From positions 1,069,630 to 1,133,629 of the forward strand of contig NZ_CP040602.1 of the NCBI RefSeq assembly GCF_005885815.1: a DNA stretch of 64,000 nucleotides. Reading direction: 5' to 3'. The notes beneath the pieces were generated by a model, which was not told the DNA's origin, did no database searches, and saw only the letters and a program-made list of their open reading frames with translations. Shown here one piece after another: positions 8,589-17,765 of this stretch (positions are counted from its first letter, which is position 1; each line of letters opens with the position of its first letter). A program made the translations under genes and the position numbers. This DNA comes from Thiomicrorhabdus sediminis (GTDB lineage: Bacteria > Pseudomonadota > Gammaproteobacteria > Thiomicrospirales > Thiomicrospiraceae).

Positions 8589-9899
8589 TCAGGTTTTTAA
8601 GGCGTTTTTCGCTTCAATCCATTGCGCCATGTACTGCGTGCTTTTGTGATGGTGATGATTGAGCATGGCACCAATGAAATTGGCTTGTCGGTGTTGTTGC
8701 AGGTTGCTTTGGATACTTGTCAGCTGCTGCCAGAATTGTTCACTGGGTGTTTTATCTAAAAAACGTTGGCTGAAGAGTTGATAGCCATTACTTTGCGACT
8801 TGTGCCATAGTGTTTTGTCGCCATAAAGCGCAATGGCTTTTTGGGCAAAATCCTCCGCCTGGTTGGCAATGGCGCCCGGCCAAGAGATGTCATGAGATTG
8901 CATCGCTTCGCTGCCGATCAAGGTGGTCACAGAAGGCGTTCCGCAACGCATGGCATCAGCCAGTTTGCCTTTTATGCCGGCGCCAAAGCGCAGCGGTGCC
9001 ACACAGACACGAGCTTGGCGCATCACTTTTTCGGCATCTTTGACCCAGCCTTTAATCAAGAACCCTTGTTGGTCATTATGTAATGCACTTGCTTTGGGCG
9101 GTAAATAGGCGCCATAGATATGCAGTTGCGCTTGCGGCAGCTGTTGACGAATCAATGGCCAGATTTCCTGCTTGAGCCAGAGTACCGCATCCCAGTTAGG
9201 CGCATGGCGAAAATTACCGATACTGATAAAGTGATCGCGCTGTTCAAAACCGTCATTGACACGGCTAGTCGAACTGCCTTTGGCAAATTGAAAAGGCAGG
9301 TAATTGAGAAACGGTTCAGCTACGCCAAAACGTTGTAGCAATAACTGCAGTTCAAATTCTGAAATCATCAGCGTTAAATCACTGCGATAAATCGCGGCGA
9401 TTTCTCGCTTTGCCAAGTCACTTGTGGCAAATAGAGGCATCAGTTGGTCAGGGGTGTCTAATCCCAGTGTCGATAAATCGATATTGAGATTCGGGGCGGT
9501 CTGCGCTGATAACCGCTTTTTTAGCAGTTTATGGCGAATGTCGCGCAAACTGTGCAGGTCTTCCGTATTGAGAATTCGTATTGCTTTCGGACAATGTTCG
9601 GCAACACGCCAGCCAAATTGCTCTTCCATCATAAAACGATCGAAAATGACTACGTCGGGTTTTAGGTCTTTGATGAAATCATCAAAGGCACTGTCGTTGA
9701 CGGTTATTTGCTGTTCCGTTATGTCAAGGGCGCCTAAATCATGGCGGTGCTCGCCTAGGTTGGCCGGGCTGGCGAAAATAATCTGCCACTGGTTTTGCTG
9801 AAACAGTTCTATTAGCTGCATCATACGTTTGCCGGCGGCGGAAGAGTTCGGTTCAGGCCAAACATAACCGATAATCAGTAGCTTATTATTGTGACTCAA
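8589..9899 (-). CDS. GT-B fold glycosyltransferase (family 4-like)
   Basis: About 436 residues. The N-terminal Rossmann half starts with LLIIGYVWPEPNSSAAGKRM and the C-terminal half carries the GT4-like donor site GWVKDAEKVMRQARVCVAPLRFGAGIKGK-type signature followed by DAMRCGTPSVTT. No membrane helix or signal is seen, so it is cytosolic. The target is probably a cell-surface polysaccharide, but no other polysaccharide genes are adjacent. There is no ATG near the N-terminus: I prefer the TTG at 9899 with a GAG site six bases upstream; an upstream TTG at 9938 would add 13 residues. Confidence 0.78.
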   Translation of the reverse strand: MSHNNKLLIIGYVWPEPNSSAAGKRMMQLIELFQQNQWQIIFASPANLGEHRHDLGALDITEQQITVNDSAFDDFIKDLKPDVVIFDRFMMEEQFGWRVAEHCPKAIRILNTEDLHSLRDIRHKLLKKRLSAQTAPNLNIDLSTLGLDTPDQLMPLFATSDLAKREIAAIYRSDLTLMISEFELQLLLQRFGVAEPFLNYLPFQFAKGSSTSRVNDGFEQRDHFISIGNFRHAPNWDAVLWLKQEIWPLIRQQLPQAQLHIYGAYLPPKASALHNDQQGFLIKGWVKDAEKVMRQARVCVAPLRFGAGIKGKLADAMRCGTPSVTTLIGSEAMQSHDISWPGAIANQAEDFAQKAIALYGDKTLWHKSQSNGYQLFSQRFLDKTPSEQFWQQLTSIQSNLQQHRQANFIGAMLNHHHHKSTQYMAQWIEAKNALKT

Positions 9900-10072
9900 A
9901 GTATTCTCGAATGTTTTGATAAAAATTAACGATGTCAAAGTACATTAAAAGGTATGTATGACAATGCTCCCTCCAATGGCTTATTGTAACGGTGTTTTAA
10001 AACTTGATGGCTTGTTAATTTGCTCTTATGGGGTAAGATAAAACCATTGTTTTGTAGCGCTAGGAGCAAATA

Positions 10073-10453
10073 ATGGCTGTTAAACAGAAACCATTTGATA
10101 AAAAAATAAAGTCTTTCAAAAGCTTGTCGGCAGTAATGCTGTTGGGCCTATGTTTGGTACCGACCGCACAGGCGGATTGGTGGGATAAAACCAAGGAAGT
10201 GGCAGCTGACGCTTGGAGTGCGACCAAAGAGGGCGCTTCCGATGCCTGGGATGCTACTAAGGATGCCGCCTCTGATGGATCACAAAGCGTTAAACAGGAA
10301 TGGAATAGAGAAGATAACCCTGATGAAGCGCAATTGTCTGATGTGAAAAAATTGGCCGATAAAGAGACTTATGTCAAAGCCTGGGAAGATATCAAACAAA
10401 GCGCGAAAAACCCCGAACAACCGTCATCGGATGAACACGGTATTCCAGATTAA
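10073..10453 (+). CDS. Small exported protein with 11-residue LEA-like repeats
   Basis: 126 residues. A signal peptide (Lys-rich start, hydrophobic core 17-30, cleavage near AQA-D at 34/35) is followed by three consecutive 11-residue units starting at Trp37, Trp48 and Trp59 with the pattern W-x-x-T-K-x-x-A-x-D-x. The remainder is acidic and polar. The 11-mer periodicity with Ala, Lys, Thr and Asp resembles group 3 LEA proteins and related amphipathic helices of desiccation or membrane-protective proteins; a shared function is only inferred. It is followed immediately by a lipoprotein gene. The start ATG at 10073 has an AGGAGC site. Confidence 0.75.
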   Translation: MAVKQKPFDKKIKSFKSLSAVMLLGLCLVPTAQADWWDKTKEVAADAWSATKEGASDAWDATKDAASDGSQSVKQEWNREDNPDEAQLSDVKKLADKETYVKAWEDIKQSAKNPEQPSSDEHGIPD

Positions 10454-10509
10454 TGAATGAATCGGTTCTATTGCGTTATAGAGTTGCCGCCGATAATTGG
10501 AGCGAATTT

Positions 10510-10842
10510 ATGAAATCTCAAAAGGCTTTAGCAAACCCTTTTTTACAAACAGCGCTGGTCCTTACGGCCTTAATTTCGGTATCGTTATTAAGTGGTTGTG
10601 AGAAGGTTGCCAATAGTGCGAAAAACATCCAATCCGACTGGGTTGGCCTAGATCGAAGCGTTGAGCTTTATAGCTGTATGACCGGACAATTGATCAAGGT
10701 CTATCGTGGTGATGTGCGTTTGAATATCGAGGATGTTAACGGTACGTCATTTTTGGTCGATGGCAAGAAAGTGCATACCAATCTTTGTTATGTGATTGCC
10801 GAAATCGGCACCAAAGAAGAGAAAATTCTCAAAAGCAAATAA
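10510..10842 (+). CDS. Small lipoprotein, unknown function
   Basis: 110 residues starting at ATG 10510, where GGAG lies eight bases upstream; a longer frame opens at 10453 but its first 19 residues do not look like a signal. The signal peptide (LVLTALISVSLLSGC) has a clear lipobox, predicting a lipidated Cys. The mature part holds a beta-rich segment (SVELYSCMTGQLIKVYRGDVRLNIEDVNGTSFLVDGKKVHT in outline) with two Cys residues that could form a disulphide. It lies directly after the LEA-like gene and probably shares its transcript. No family recognised. Confidence 0.7.
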   Translation: MKSQKALANPFLQTALVLTALISVSLLSGCEKVANSAKNIQSDWVGLDRSVELYSCMTGQLIKVYRGDVRLNIEDVNGTSFLVDGKKVHTNLCYVIAEIGTKEEKILKSK

Positions 10843-10990
10843 TACCCTTTGAATTCGCATTTTGAATTAGCATCGGGTGCCAATTCTGCTATGATTAAGG
10901 CCGCTAGTGAATATAGTTAGCTTAATATGGCTGGCTTAGCCTGTATTGAACAGTGCGATTAACAATATCAAACCAATAAAGAGTGTCTAA

Positions 10991-11422
10991 ATGCTAACCA
11001 ACACTTTAAAAACTGGAATTCTTATCAGTCTTTTTTCAGGTGCAGCACTGAGTTTAAGTGCTTGTTCAACCGTTACCAGCGGTATTGATTCAGTCGGGCA
11101 TGGTGTCGTTTCCGTGGGGGAATCGATGCAACGAAAAATTGCCGATGTCGAGGTTAAGCAGTTAAAGCAGGATCAGTTTTTCCTAGCGCAAAGTTTTGAT
11201 GAACCGGTTAATAGTCTGGACAGTTGGGCACTGCGTATCGAGTCACGTGAAGTCTGTCCGCAGGGCTATATCTACCTTTCAAGAAATGCGCGTAAAATGG
11301 GCAAATTTGCCTACTCCGCCGAGCAATGTTATGGCGAGATGAACTGTAGCTATAAGTTGGAATGGCAAATTCAATGCGCCGATGTGCCGGAAGAGCCATT
11401 CAGTCTTTTCGGTAAAAGCTAA
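10991..11422 (+). CDS. Small Cys-containing lipoprotein, unknown function
   Basis: 143 residues. The signal peptide ends in the lipobox LSAC (Cys25). The mature protein has a short amphipathic stretch and then a conserved-looking C-terminal half with four Cys (EVCPQGYIYLSRNA, EQCYGEMNCSYKLEWQIQC), suggesting two disulphides in the periplasm. It follows two other small exported proteins in the same direction, separated from the last by 148 bases. Function unknown; I find no enzyme motif. Confidence 0.7.
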   Translation: MLTNTLKTGILISLFSGAALSLSACSTVTSGIDSVGHGVVSVGESMQRKIADVEVKQLKQDQFFLAQSFDEPVNSLDSWALRIESREVCPQGYIYLSRNARKMGKFAYSAEQCYGEMNCSYKLEWQIQCADVPEEPFSLFGKS

Positions 11423-11544
11423 TTCACCTTGACGATGTCGATAAGCGCTATAGATCAATGTGACAGCCTTGTCGACAATGTTTGTGTTTCGATTGGTTGT
11501 AAAGAGATCCGCTTATTAATATTCTAACTCGCCACTATCTTTGG

Positions 11545-12759
11545 ATGGTTTTGCTCAGTGGTCTAGCCATTTGGCAAAGTTTCGCCATGCTCAAATGGCC
11601 ACAAACCTGGCTGTCTTTAATTGAATTCGCTCCCTATGCAATGATTTTCGTTGCCGCTTTTATCAGTATCTGGCTTAACCGAATGCAGCCGTTATTGATA
11701 CTGCTGTCCTTATTGGCCTTGCACACGCTATTTACTCTATTCAACCTGAGTGAGCCGACATCAATCGGGCAAACTCTGATGTTGGCCCTGTTGAGTTTTC
11801 TGTTACCGCTTAATCTCCTGCTTTGGTTATTATTGCCGGAAAGAGGAGTGCAGCATCTGGGTTATAACTTTTTTATCGCCGGGTTAGTTGGCGCACAAGC
11901 GCTTACTGTCTATTGGTTGATGACGGAACTGCCACTGGCTTGGGTGGAATGGCTGACACTACCGGTGATGGCCGGACAGCAAATCTATCATTTGAGCTTT
12001 GCCGCTTCTTTGATGTTTCTATTGGCCGGTTTTGTGATTTCACTACAGTTATATCTGCAAAACAGTTTGCGGGTCTTTACTCATGTTTGTCTGTTTGCCG
12101 TGCTGTTGAGCGCTTTTGCCATCAATCAATCAATGCAGCCCGGGTTGTTGGCTTGGGTGTTGACACTGGTCGCATTTATGGTGCTGTTGGCTTTGATATT
12201 CGATGCTCATCATATTGCTTATACCGATGAACTGACCGGTTTGCGCGGGCGCCGTGCCTTAATGGAATCCTTTATGGGGCTTGGTAAACGCTATAGTCTG
12301 GCAATGGTTGATATCGATCACTTCAAACAGTTTAACGATACCTATGGGCATGATATTGGTGACAAGGTGTTGAAAATGGTCGCCCAGACGTTGGATACGG
12401 TGCAAGGCGGTAAAGCCTATCGTTACGGGGGGGAGGAATTCACCTTGCTGTTTCCGCGCAAAACGCCGGAGCAGGTCTTGCCTGAGCTGGATCGACTGCG
12501 TTTGGCGGTGGCTCATCAAGTGGTGACAATCGATAATAAAGATAAAAAATCGAAAAAAGCGCCGAAAACGGTCAATGTCCACATCAGTATGGGCGTGGCC
12601 GAACCGGATGGGCAGCATCAGACCCCGCAACAGGTGATGAAGTTCGCCGATGAAGGACTTTATAGAGCCAAGCGTACAGGTCGAAATCGAGTGGTGGTTT
12701 CCAAAGCGAAAGCGGCGGCTAAAACCAGCAAGGCGAAAACGGCAAAGAGCAAAGCATAA
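11545..12759 (+). CDS. Membrane-bound diguanylate cyclase (GGEEF)
   Basis: 404 residues from the first ATG. Six to seven membrane helices fill about residues 1-220, followed by a GGDEF domain with MVDIDHFKQFNDTYGHDIGDKVL and the active-site loop RYGGEEF. An RxxD inhibitory site is absent five residues before the loop (the region reads VQGGKAYRYGG), so product inhibition is probably lost. The C-terminal tail is Lys/Ala-rich and low in complexity. The enzyme should make c-di-GMP from GTP. The start is uncertain: no ribosome site precedes the ATG, and the frame stays open to 11503, so a non-ATG start (for example ATT at 11515 with AGAGA upstream) is possible. The FKBP gene follows after 24 bases. 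Confidence 0.85.
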   Translation: MVLLSGLAIWQSFAMLKWPQTWLSLIEFAPYAMIFVAAFISIWLNRMQPLLILLSLLALHTLFTLFNLSEPTSIGQTLMLALLSFLLPLNLLLWLLLPERGVQHLGYNFFIAGLVGAQALTVYWLMTELPLAWVEWLTLPVMAGQQIYHLSFAASLMFLLAGFVISLQLYLQNSLRVFTHVCLFAVLLSAFAINQSMQPGLLAWVLTLVAFMVLLALIFDAHHIAYTDELTGLRGRRALMESFMGLGKRYSLAMVDIDHFKQFNDTYGHDIGDKVLKMVAQTLDTVQGGKAYRYGGEEFTLLFPRKTPEQVLPELDRLRLAVAHQVVTIDNKDKKSKKAPKTVNVHISMGVAEPDGQHQTPQQVMKFADEGLYRAKRTGRNRVVVSKAKAAAKTSKAKTAKSKA

Positions 12760-12783
12760 ATCAAATTGGAAAAGGGCTGAACA

Positions 12784-13227
12784 ATGACTCAATTACCTGT
12801 AGTTGGTGAAAATAGCGATATCGCCATCAGTTTTAAATTGGAACTTGCAGACGGGACTTTGGTGGAGGAATCGGAACCAGGTCAACCGTTTCGCTTTACT
12901 ATCGGTGACGGTACTTTTGTCTCTAACCTAGAACAGCTTCTGGTCGGTCTGGAGTTGGGTACTCAAGCTAAATTGAGCTTATCGCCGGAACGTGCTTTCG
13001 GTATGCCTGATCCGGACAATGTGCAAACCATGAGTCGTGGTGATTTTCCGGCGGATATGGCTTTGGAAGTCGGTCATGTTATCGGTTTCAATACCCCAAC
13101 CGGTGAAGAGATTCCCGGAACCGTGCATGAAGTTCAGGATGACAAGGTGTTGATTGATTTCAATCATCCATTGGCCGGTGCAACGGTAATCTTTACCGTG
13201 ACCATCGAGGCGATTTATAACGATTGA
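12784..13227 (+). CDS. fkpB: FKBP-type peptidyl-prolyl isomerase, SlpA/FkpB type
   Basis: 147 residues with the SlpA-type layout: an FKBP domain split by an insert-in-flap domain. The start (SDIAISFKLELADGTLVEES), the core EQLLVGLELGTQAKLSLSPERAFG and the flap region (GEEIPGTVHEVQDDKVLIDFNHPLAGATV) match FkpB closely, including DFNHPLAG. It should catalyse proline cis-trans isomerisation and act as a cytosolic chaperone. In E. coli fkpB neighbours ispH and lspA; here it instead follows a diguanylate cyclase by 24 bases with a GGGCTGAAC leader and may be co-transcribed with it. Confidence 0.9.
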   Translation: MTQLPVVGENSDIAISFKLELADGTLVEESEPGQPFRFTIGDGTFVSNLEQLLVGLELGTQAKLSLSPERAFGMPDPDNVQTMSRGDFPADMALEVGHVIGFNTPTGEEIPGTVHEVQDDKVLIDFNHPLAGATVIFTVTIEAIYND

Positions 13228-13281
13228 TTGTTAAGAGCGATTGATTGTCAGAGCGAAAGGTCCTGCTCAGAATATGGCTGC

Positions 13282-13560
13282 TCAGGATTGATGCTCATGA
13301 TGGTAAGCCTTCATATGGCCTTCACTGCAAAAGGTATCCTTGCCGTCATAATAGGCTTCGGATTGCGGTAGGTGCACACCGCATTGCGCGCAGCGTACCA
13401 TTTCACCATTGGCAGAGGACTGGCTTGAGTTGTTCTGATTTTCATTCCCAGCCTGATTTTCACGGTTTTGTTGTTCACGAATGGCAATGATCCGGTTGAG
13501 CGTAAAACGCACAATCAAAAACACCAAAACGACCAATAATAGAAATACGACTGCTCTCAC
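13282..13560 (-). CDS. PP0621-type small membrane protein with Cys/His zinc motif
   Basis: 92 residues. One N-terminal membrane helix (about 3-20) is followed by a polar Asn/Gln linker and a short C-terminal domain with VRCAQCGVHLPQSEA and FCSEGHMKAYH, a CxxC...CxxxH arrangement likely to bind zinc. This matches the family annotated as PP0621. Function is unknown; the zinc-ribbon-like tail probably lies in the cytoplasm or binds a partner. It is transcribed opposite to fkpB and converges on it. Confidence 0.8.
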   Translation of the reverse strand: MRAVVFLLLVVLVFLIVRFTLNRIIAIREQQNRENQAGNENQNNSSQSSANGEMVRCAQCGVHLPQSEAYYDGKDTFCSEGHMKAYHHEHQS

Positions 13561-13848
13561 TGTAGCGACCTTAAATTAAGCTGAAAAATTATTAAAAGCG
13601 ACAATGGCTTTCGCTTTATTTCCAATTTTAACGTAATTTGCAGCTTTCTGGTTGCATACTTGATGCAATCAGCCCCTAAAAATCATACAATAAACGCAAT
13701 TTTCACAAAGCCGGTCAATACCCATCGACAAGGCCAAAAATCAGACTTTTACTGATCCAGCGTAAAGCCGAAACAGGAATCCAGTCAAGCCCGAGCCTAA
13801 GTGCTTTATTGGAACTGTTTTATGATGCCGGAGACAAGAGATAACACA

Positions 13849-15012
13849 ATGAATTTACATGAATACCAATCCAAGGCGTTATTTAGCGACTACGGTATTG
13901 CCGTACCTAAAGGCGAACTTATTACTGATTTAAATCAACTGCAGCAGGCGTTGACCAATGTTGGTGGCGATGCTTGGGTAGTCAAGGCGCAGATTCATGC
14001 CGGAGCCCGTGGTAAGGCAGGTGGCGTTAAGTTGGTCAAATCCGCAGACGAAGCCAAGCAAGTGGCCTCAGAGTTATTGGGGAGCTCGCTGGCGACGATC
14101 CAGACCGCGGGTAAAAAACTGCCGATTAACAGCCTTTTGATTGAGCAGACATTGGATATTCAGGCCGAACTCTATTTAAGCCTATTGGTCGACCGTGTTA
14201 GCCGTACTCATACCTTTGTGATTTCCGCAGCCGGTGGTATGGACATTGAAGAGGTAGCGGAAAAAACGCCGGAAAAAATCATTAGTGTTCATATCGATCC
14301 TACCGTCGGGGTTATGCCTTATCAGTGTCGTGAAGTCGGTTTTGCGTTGGGGCTGAAAGCCAGTGCCTTCAAACAGTTGGGACAGATGATGCAGGCTTTC
14401 TATAAGCTCGCTTTGGATAAGGATGTGTCGCAGCTGGAGATCAACCCATTGGTGTTAACCGGCGATAATGAATTGTTTGCGCTGGATGCCAAGGTCAATA
14501 TCGATTCCAATGCCTTATACCGTCAACCGGCGTTGGTGGAAATGCGCGATTTCTCGCAAGAAGACGAGCGTGAAGCGAAAGCCTCGGAGCACCAATTGAA
14601 CTATATCGCTCTCGATGGTGATATCGGTTGTATGGTAAATGGTGCCGGTCTGGCGATGGCGACCATGGATTTGATCAAGCTCAACGGCGGTAATCCAGCC
14701 AATTTCTTGGATGTGGGCGGTGGCGCGACACCAGCGCGTGTTGCCGAAGCCTTTAAATTGATTTTGTCTTCTGAAGATGTCAAATCGATTCTGGTCAATA
14801 TCTTTGGTGGTATTGTGCGTTGTGATTTGATTGCCGAAGGGATTATCCAAGCGGTACAGGAAGTCGGTTTGAGTATTCCGGTAGTCGTGCGTCTGGAAGG
14901 TACCAATGTCGAGCTTGGTAAGCAGAAGTTGGCGCAGAGTGGTTTAGACATTATTACCGCCGACGGTTTGGCCGATGCGGCGAAAAAAGTTGTTGAAGTG
15001 GCAGGAGCATAG
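13849..15012 (+). CDS. sucC: Succinyl-CoA synthetase (ADP-forming) beta subunit
   Basis: 387 residues starting at MNLHEYQSK (ATG 13849), the family start; the frame extends upstream to 13801 but that part is not conserved. It has an N-terminal ATP-grasp domain ([19 protein letters not shown]) and a C-terminal CoA-ligase domain ([31 protein letters not shown]). With SucD it interconverts succinyl-CoA and succinate while forming ATP, in the citric acid cycle. It is not next to sucAB or sdh, and sucD begins two bases after its stop. The upstream region has a TTGCAT / ATGCAA palindrome. Confidence 0.97.
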   Translation: MNLHEYQSKALFSDYGIAVPKGELITDLNQLQQALTNVGGDAWVVKAQIHAGARGKAGGVKLVKSADEAKQVASELLGSSLATIQTAGKKLPINSLLIEQTLDIQAELYLSLLVDRVSRTHTFVISAAGGMDIEEVAEKTPEKIISVHIDPTVGVMPYQCREVGFALGLKASAFKQLGQMMQAFYKLALDKDVSQLEINPLVLTGDNELFALDAKVNIDSNALYRQPALVEMRDFSQEDEREAKASEHQLNYIALDGDIGCMVNGAGLAMATMDLIKLNGGNPANFLDVGGGATPARVAEAFKLILSSEDVKSILVNIFGGIVRCDLIAEGIIQAVQEVGLSIPVVVRLEGTNVELGKQKLAQSGLDIITADGLADAAKKVVEVAGA

Positions 15013-15014
15013 GC

Positions 15015-15896
15015 ATGAGTATTTTAATTAACAGCGATACTAAAGTAATCTGCCAAGGCTTTACCGGTAAGCAGGGAACCTTTCACTCGGAACAGGCGAT
15101 TGCCTATGGCACCAAAATGGTTGGTGGGGTGACGCCTGGTAAGGGCGGTCAGACCCATTTGGGACTGCCGGTATTTAATACTGTCGCGGAAGCGGTTGCC
15201 CAGACCGGTGCCGATGCTTCGATGATTTATGTACCACCGGCATTTGCCGCCGACTCGATTATCGAAGCGATCGATGCCGGAATCAAAGTGATTACCTGTA
15301 TCACCGAAGGCATTCCGGTTGCCGATATGCTTAAAGTGCGCGCCGTTTTGGATAAATCCGATGCCTATTTGATCGGACCTAATTGCCCGGGGTTGATTAC
15401 TCCGGCCAATGACGGCAATGGCTGTAAGATCGGAATCATGCCGGGGCATATCCATCTGCCGGGCAAAATCGGTATTGTATCGCGTTCAGGTACCTTGACC
15501 TATGAAGCGGTGCACCAGACCACACAAAACGGTCTGGGACAGTCGACCTGTGTCGGTATTGGTGGTGACCCGATTCAAGGCATGAACTTTATCGATTGTT
15601 TGACACTGTTCCAGGAAGACCCGCAGACCGAAGGGATTATTATGGTCGGTGAAATCGGTGGTCAGGCCGAGGAAGACGCGGCCGAATTTATTAAAGCCTA
15701 TGTCACCAAACCGGTGGTCGCTTATATTGCCGGTGTGACCGCTCCTGCCGGTAAGCGAATGGGTCATGCCGGTGCCATTGTCAGCGGTGGTAAAGGCACG
15801 GCCGAGGCCAAGTTCGCCGCGCTGGAAGCCGCAGGCGTGAAAATCGTTTCTTCTCCGGCCGATCTCGGTGCGGCAATGCAGTCGATGATGGCATAA
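15015..15896 (+). CDS. sucD: Succinyl-CoA synthetase (ADP-forming) alpha subunit
   Basis: 293 residues, typical length. The N-terminal CoA-binding Rossmann domain begins with [19 protein letters not shown], the central part has [11 protein letters not shown], and the phosphorylated His lies in [16 protein letters not shown]. It forms the alpha2beta2 enzyme with SucC. It starts two bases after sucC and the pair is clearly one operon. Two hairpins follow before nadE. Confidence 0.97.
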   Translation: MSILINSDTKVICQGFTGKQGTFHSEQAIAYGTKMVGGVTPGKGGQTHLGLPVFNTVAEAVAQTGADASMIYVPPAFAADSIIEAIDAGIKVITCITEGIPVADMLKVRAVLDKSDAYLIGPNCPGLITPANDGNGCKIGIMPGHIHLPGKIGIVSRSGTLTYEAVHQTTQNGLGQSTCVGIGGDPIQGMNFIDCLTLFQEDPQTEGIIMVGEIGGQAEEDAAEFIKAYVTKPVVAYIAGVTAPAGKRMGHAGAIVSGGKGTAEAKFAALEAAGVKIVSSPADLGAAMQSMMA

Positions 15897-15911
15897 GTCT
15901 TGGTGCGTGCA

Positions 15912-15938
15912 CAAGCATCAAGCTTGAGGTCTTTTCTT
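15912..15938 (+). terminator. Weak terminator after sucCD
   Basis: CAAGC and GCTTG form a five-base-pair stem with a five-base loop, followed by a T-rich run (TCTTTTCTTTT). A second, longer hairpin without a T-tract lies at 15939-15976 (TTAACGG with CCGTTAA plus TCAGT with ACTGA), just before nadE, and could be an operator or leader structure. Confidence 0.4.
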
Positions 15939-16003
15939 TTAACGGTTTCAGTGCAACGCATGGACTGAGCCGTTAACTCAGTAATACAGTGAATAGGTGA
16001 GTC

Positions 16004-17632
16004 ATGACTGAAGCAGTCACAGTGGTAATGGGACAAATCGATCCGGTTGTCGGTGATATCGATGGCAATGTACATCGTATTATCAAAGCAGCCGAGCAGG
16101 CCAAGGATCAGTTTCATGCCGATATTATCGTCTTTCCGGAAATGACGCTGCTGGGGTACCCGCCAGAAGACCTATTGTTGCGCAATGGTTTATACCCGCA
16201 AATAGAGCAAGCGCTCGGCAAGTTGTGCGATGAGCTGAATGATATTGTTTGTGTTGTCGGCTACCCGATGATGGATGACCTGGGTGAGCGATTCAATATG
16301 GCGGCCTGGATCCATAAAGGCACCATCAAAGCCAGCTATATCAAACAGAATCTGCCGAATTACAGCGTATTCGATGAACAGCGTTACTTCACCGAAGGTC
16401 ACCAGCCTTGTGTTATCGAATATAAAGGAATTCGTTTCGGTTTATTGATTTGTGAAGATATCTGGAAAATCTCACCTTGTACACAGGCAAAAGAGGCTGG
16501 TGCCGAGGTGATTCTCAATCTGAACGCCTCACCGTTTTCGGAAGAAAAACATCAAGACCGCATCGCCACCTTGCAGCGTCGTGTCGATGAGATTAAACGC
16601 CCGATTATCTATGTCAACCAAGTTGGTGGGCAGGACGATTTGGTGTTTGATGGCGGCTCTTTTGCGATTTCATCTACGGGTGAAGTCATGGTGCAAAGTC
16701 CGCAATTCGAAAAGGCCTTAACGGCGGTTAAACTTGAAAAACAGGTTGACTCGGTTGAGGTGATGCAAGGAGAGCAAGCGCAAATTTTTCATGGCGAAGC
16801 GCGCATTTATGAAGCCTTGAAACTGGGTGTCTATGACTATGTCAGCAAGAATGGCTTTCCGGGGGTGTTGTTAGGTCTATCCGGTGGTATCGATTCGGCA
16901 CTGACTTTAGCCATTGCCGTGGATGCGTTGGGAGCGGACAAGGTCGAGGCGGTAATGATGCCGTTTCGTTATACCGCGGATATCTCCAAAGAAGATGCCG
17001 CCAAACAGGCCGAAACCATGCAGGTGTCCTATCATACCGTGCCGATCGAACCGATGTATGAAGCTTTCGAGCAATCTTTGGCTCCGCTGTTTGCCGGTAA
17101 GTCCGAAGACCTCACCGAGGAGAACCTGCAAGCGCGTATCCGTGGAACCCTATTGATGGCTTTGTCGAATAAAAACGGCAAAATGGTGCTTGCCACCAGC
17201 AATAAAAGTGAGGTTTCGGTCGGTTACTCAACGCTGTATGGCGACATGGTCGGTGGTTTCTCGCCACTAAAAGATGTACCGAAAACCTTGGTGTATCGTT
17301 TGGCTAAATACCGCAACAGTCTTTCACCTGTGATTCCGGAACGCGTTATCACACGTCCACCTTCGGCCGAATTACGACCGGATCAGGTCGATCAGGACAG
17401 CCTACCGGATTATGATGTATTGGATGAGATTATTCGTCTATTCGTTAAGCAGGACAAAACCCCGCAACAGATTATCGAGCTGGGCTTTGACCCGGAAGAG
17501 GTCAATAAGGTGATTCGTCTGATCAATGTTAGCGAATACAAGCGTCGTCAGTCGGCACCGGGCATCAAGATCACGCAAAGGGCTTATGGCCGTGACCGCC
17601 GTTATCCGATCACTTCCCGATATAGCGAATAA
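16004..17632 (+). CDS. nadE: Glutamine-dependent NAD+ synthetase
   Basis: 542 residues. The N-terminal nitrilase-like glutaminase domain (1 to about 250) shows the catalytic triad contexts FPEMTLLGYPPED (Glu46), YIKQNLPNY (Lys) and LLICEDIW (Cys). The C-terminal ATP-dependent domain has the PP-loop LGLSGGIDSALT and the conserved ATSNKSEVSVGYSTLYGDM. It amidates deamido-NAD to NAD using glutamine-derived ammonia and is cytosolic. It carries its own ammonia source, unlike the short E. coli NadE. It follows sucCD in the same direction, but hairpins separate them; a strong terminator follows. Confidence 0.96.
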   Translation: MTEAVTVVMGQIDPVVGDIDGNVHRIIKAAEQAKDQFHADIIVFPEMTLLGYPPEDLLLRNGLYPQIEQALGKLCDELNDIVCVVGYPMMDDLGERFNMAAWIHKGTIKASYIKQNLPNYSVFDEQRYFTEGHQPCVIEYKGIRFGLLICEDIWKISPCTQAKEAGAEVILNLNASPFSEEKHQDRIATLQRRVDEIKRPIIYVNQVGGQDDLVFDGGSFAISSTGEVMVQSPQFEKALTAVKLEKQVDSVEVMQGEQAQIFHGEARIYEALKLGVYDYVSKNGFPGVLLGLSGGIDSALTLAIAVDALGADKVEAVMMPFRYTADISKEDAAKQAETMQVSYHTVPIEPMYEAFEQSLAPLFAGKSEDLTEENLQARIRGTLLMALSNKNGKMVLATSNKSEVSVGYSTLYGDMVGGFSPLKDVPKTLVYRLAKYRNSLSPVIPERVITRPPSAELRPDQVDQDSLPDYDVLDEIIRLFVKQDKTPQQIIELGFDPEEVNKVIRLINVSEYKRRQSAPGIKITQRAYGRDRRYPITSRYSE

Positions 17633-17672
17633 AGCGGTCGAATTGGATGGTGAACTCTTGCAATAGCAGACA

Positions 17673-17703
17673 TTAAAAAACCCGCATTAAGCGGGTTTTT
17701 TAA
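17673..17703. terminator. Bidirectional terminator between nadE and bamD
   Basis: TTAAAAAACCCGC pairs with GCGGGTTTTTTAA around the loop ATTAA, a 13-bp perfect stem with T-tracts both ways, serving the convergent nadE and bamD genes. Confidence 0.93.
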
Positions 17704-17765
17704 TGAGTTATGAAAGGTTTGCAATCTAGGTGAGATCGAGTCTTAGAGTCGATCTTAAGTCAATC

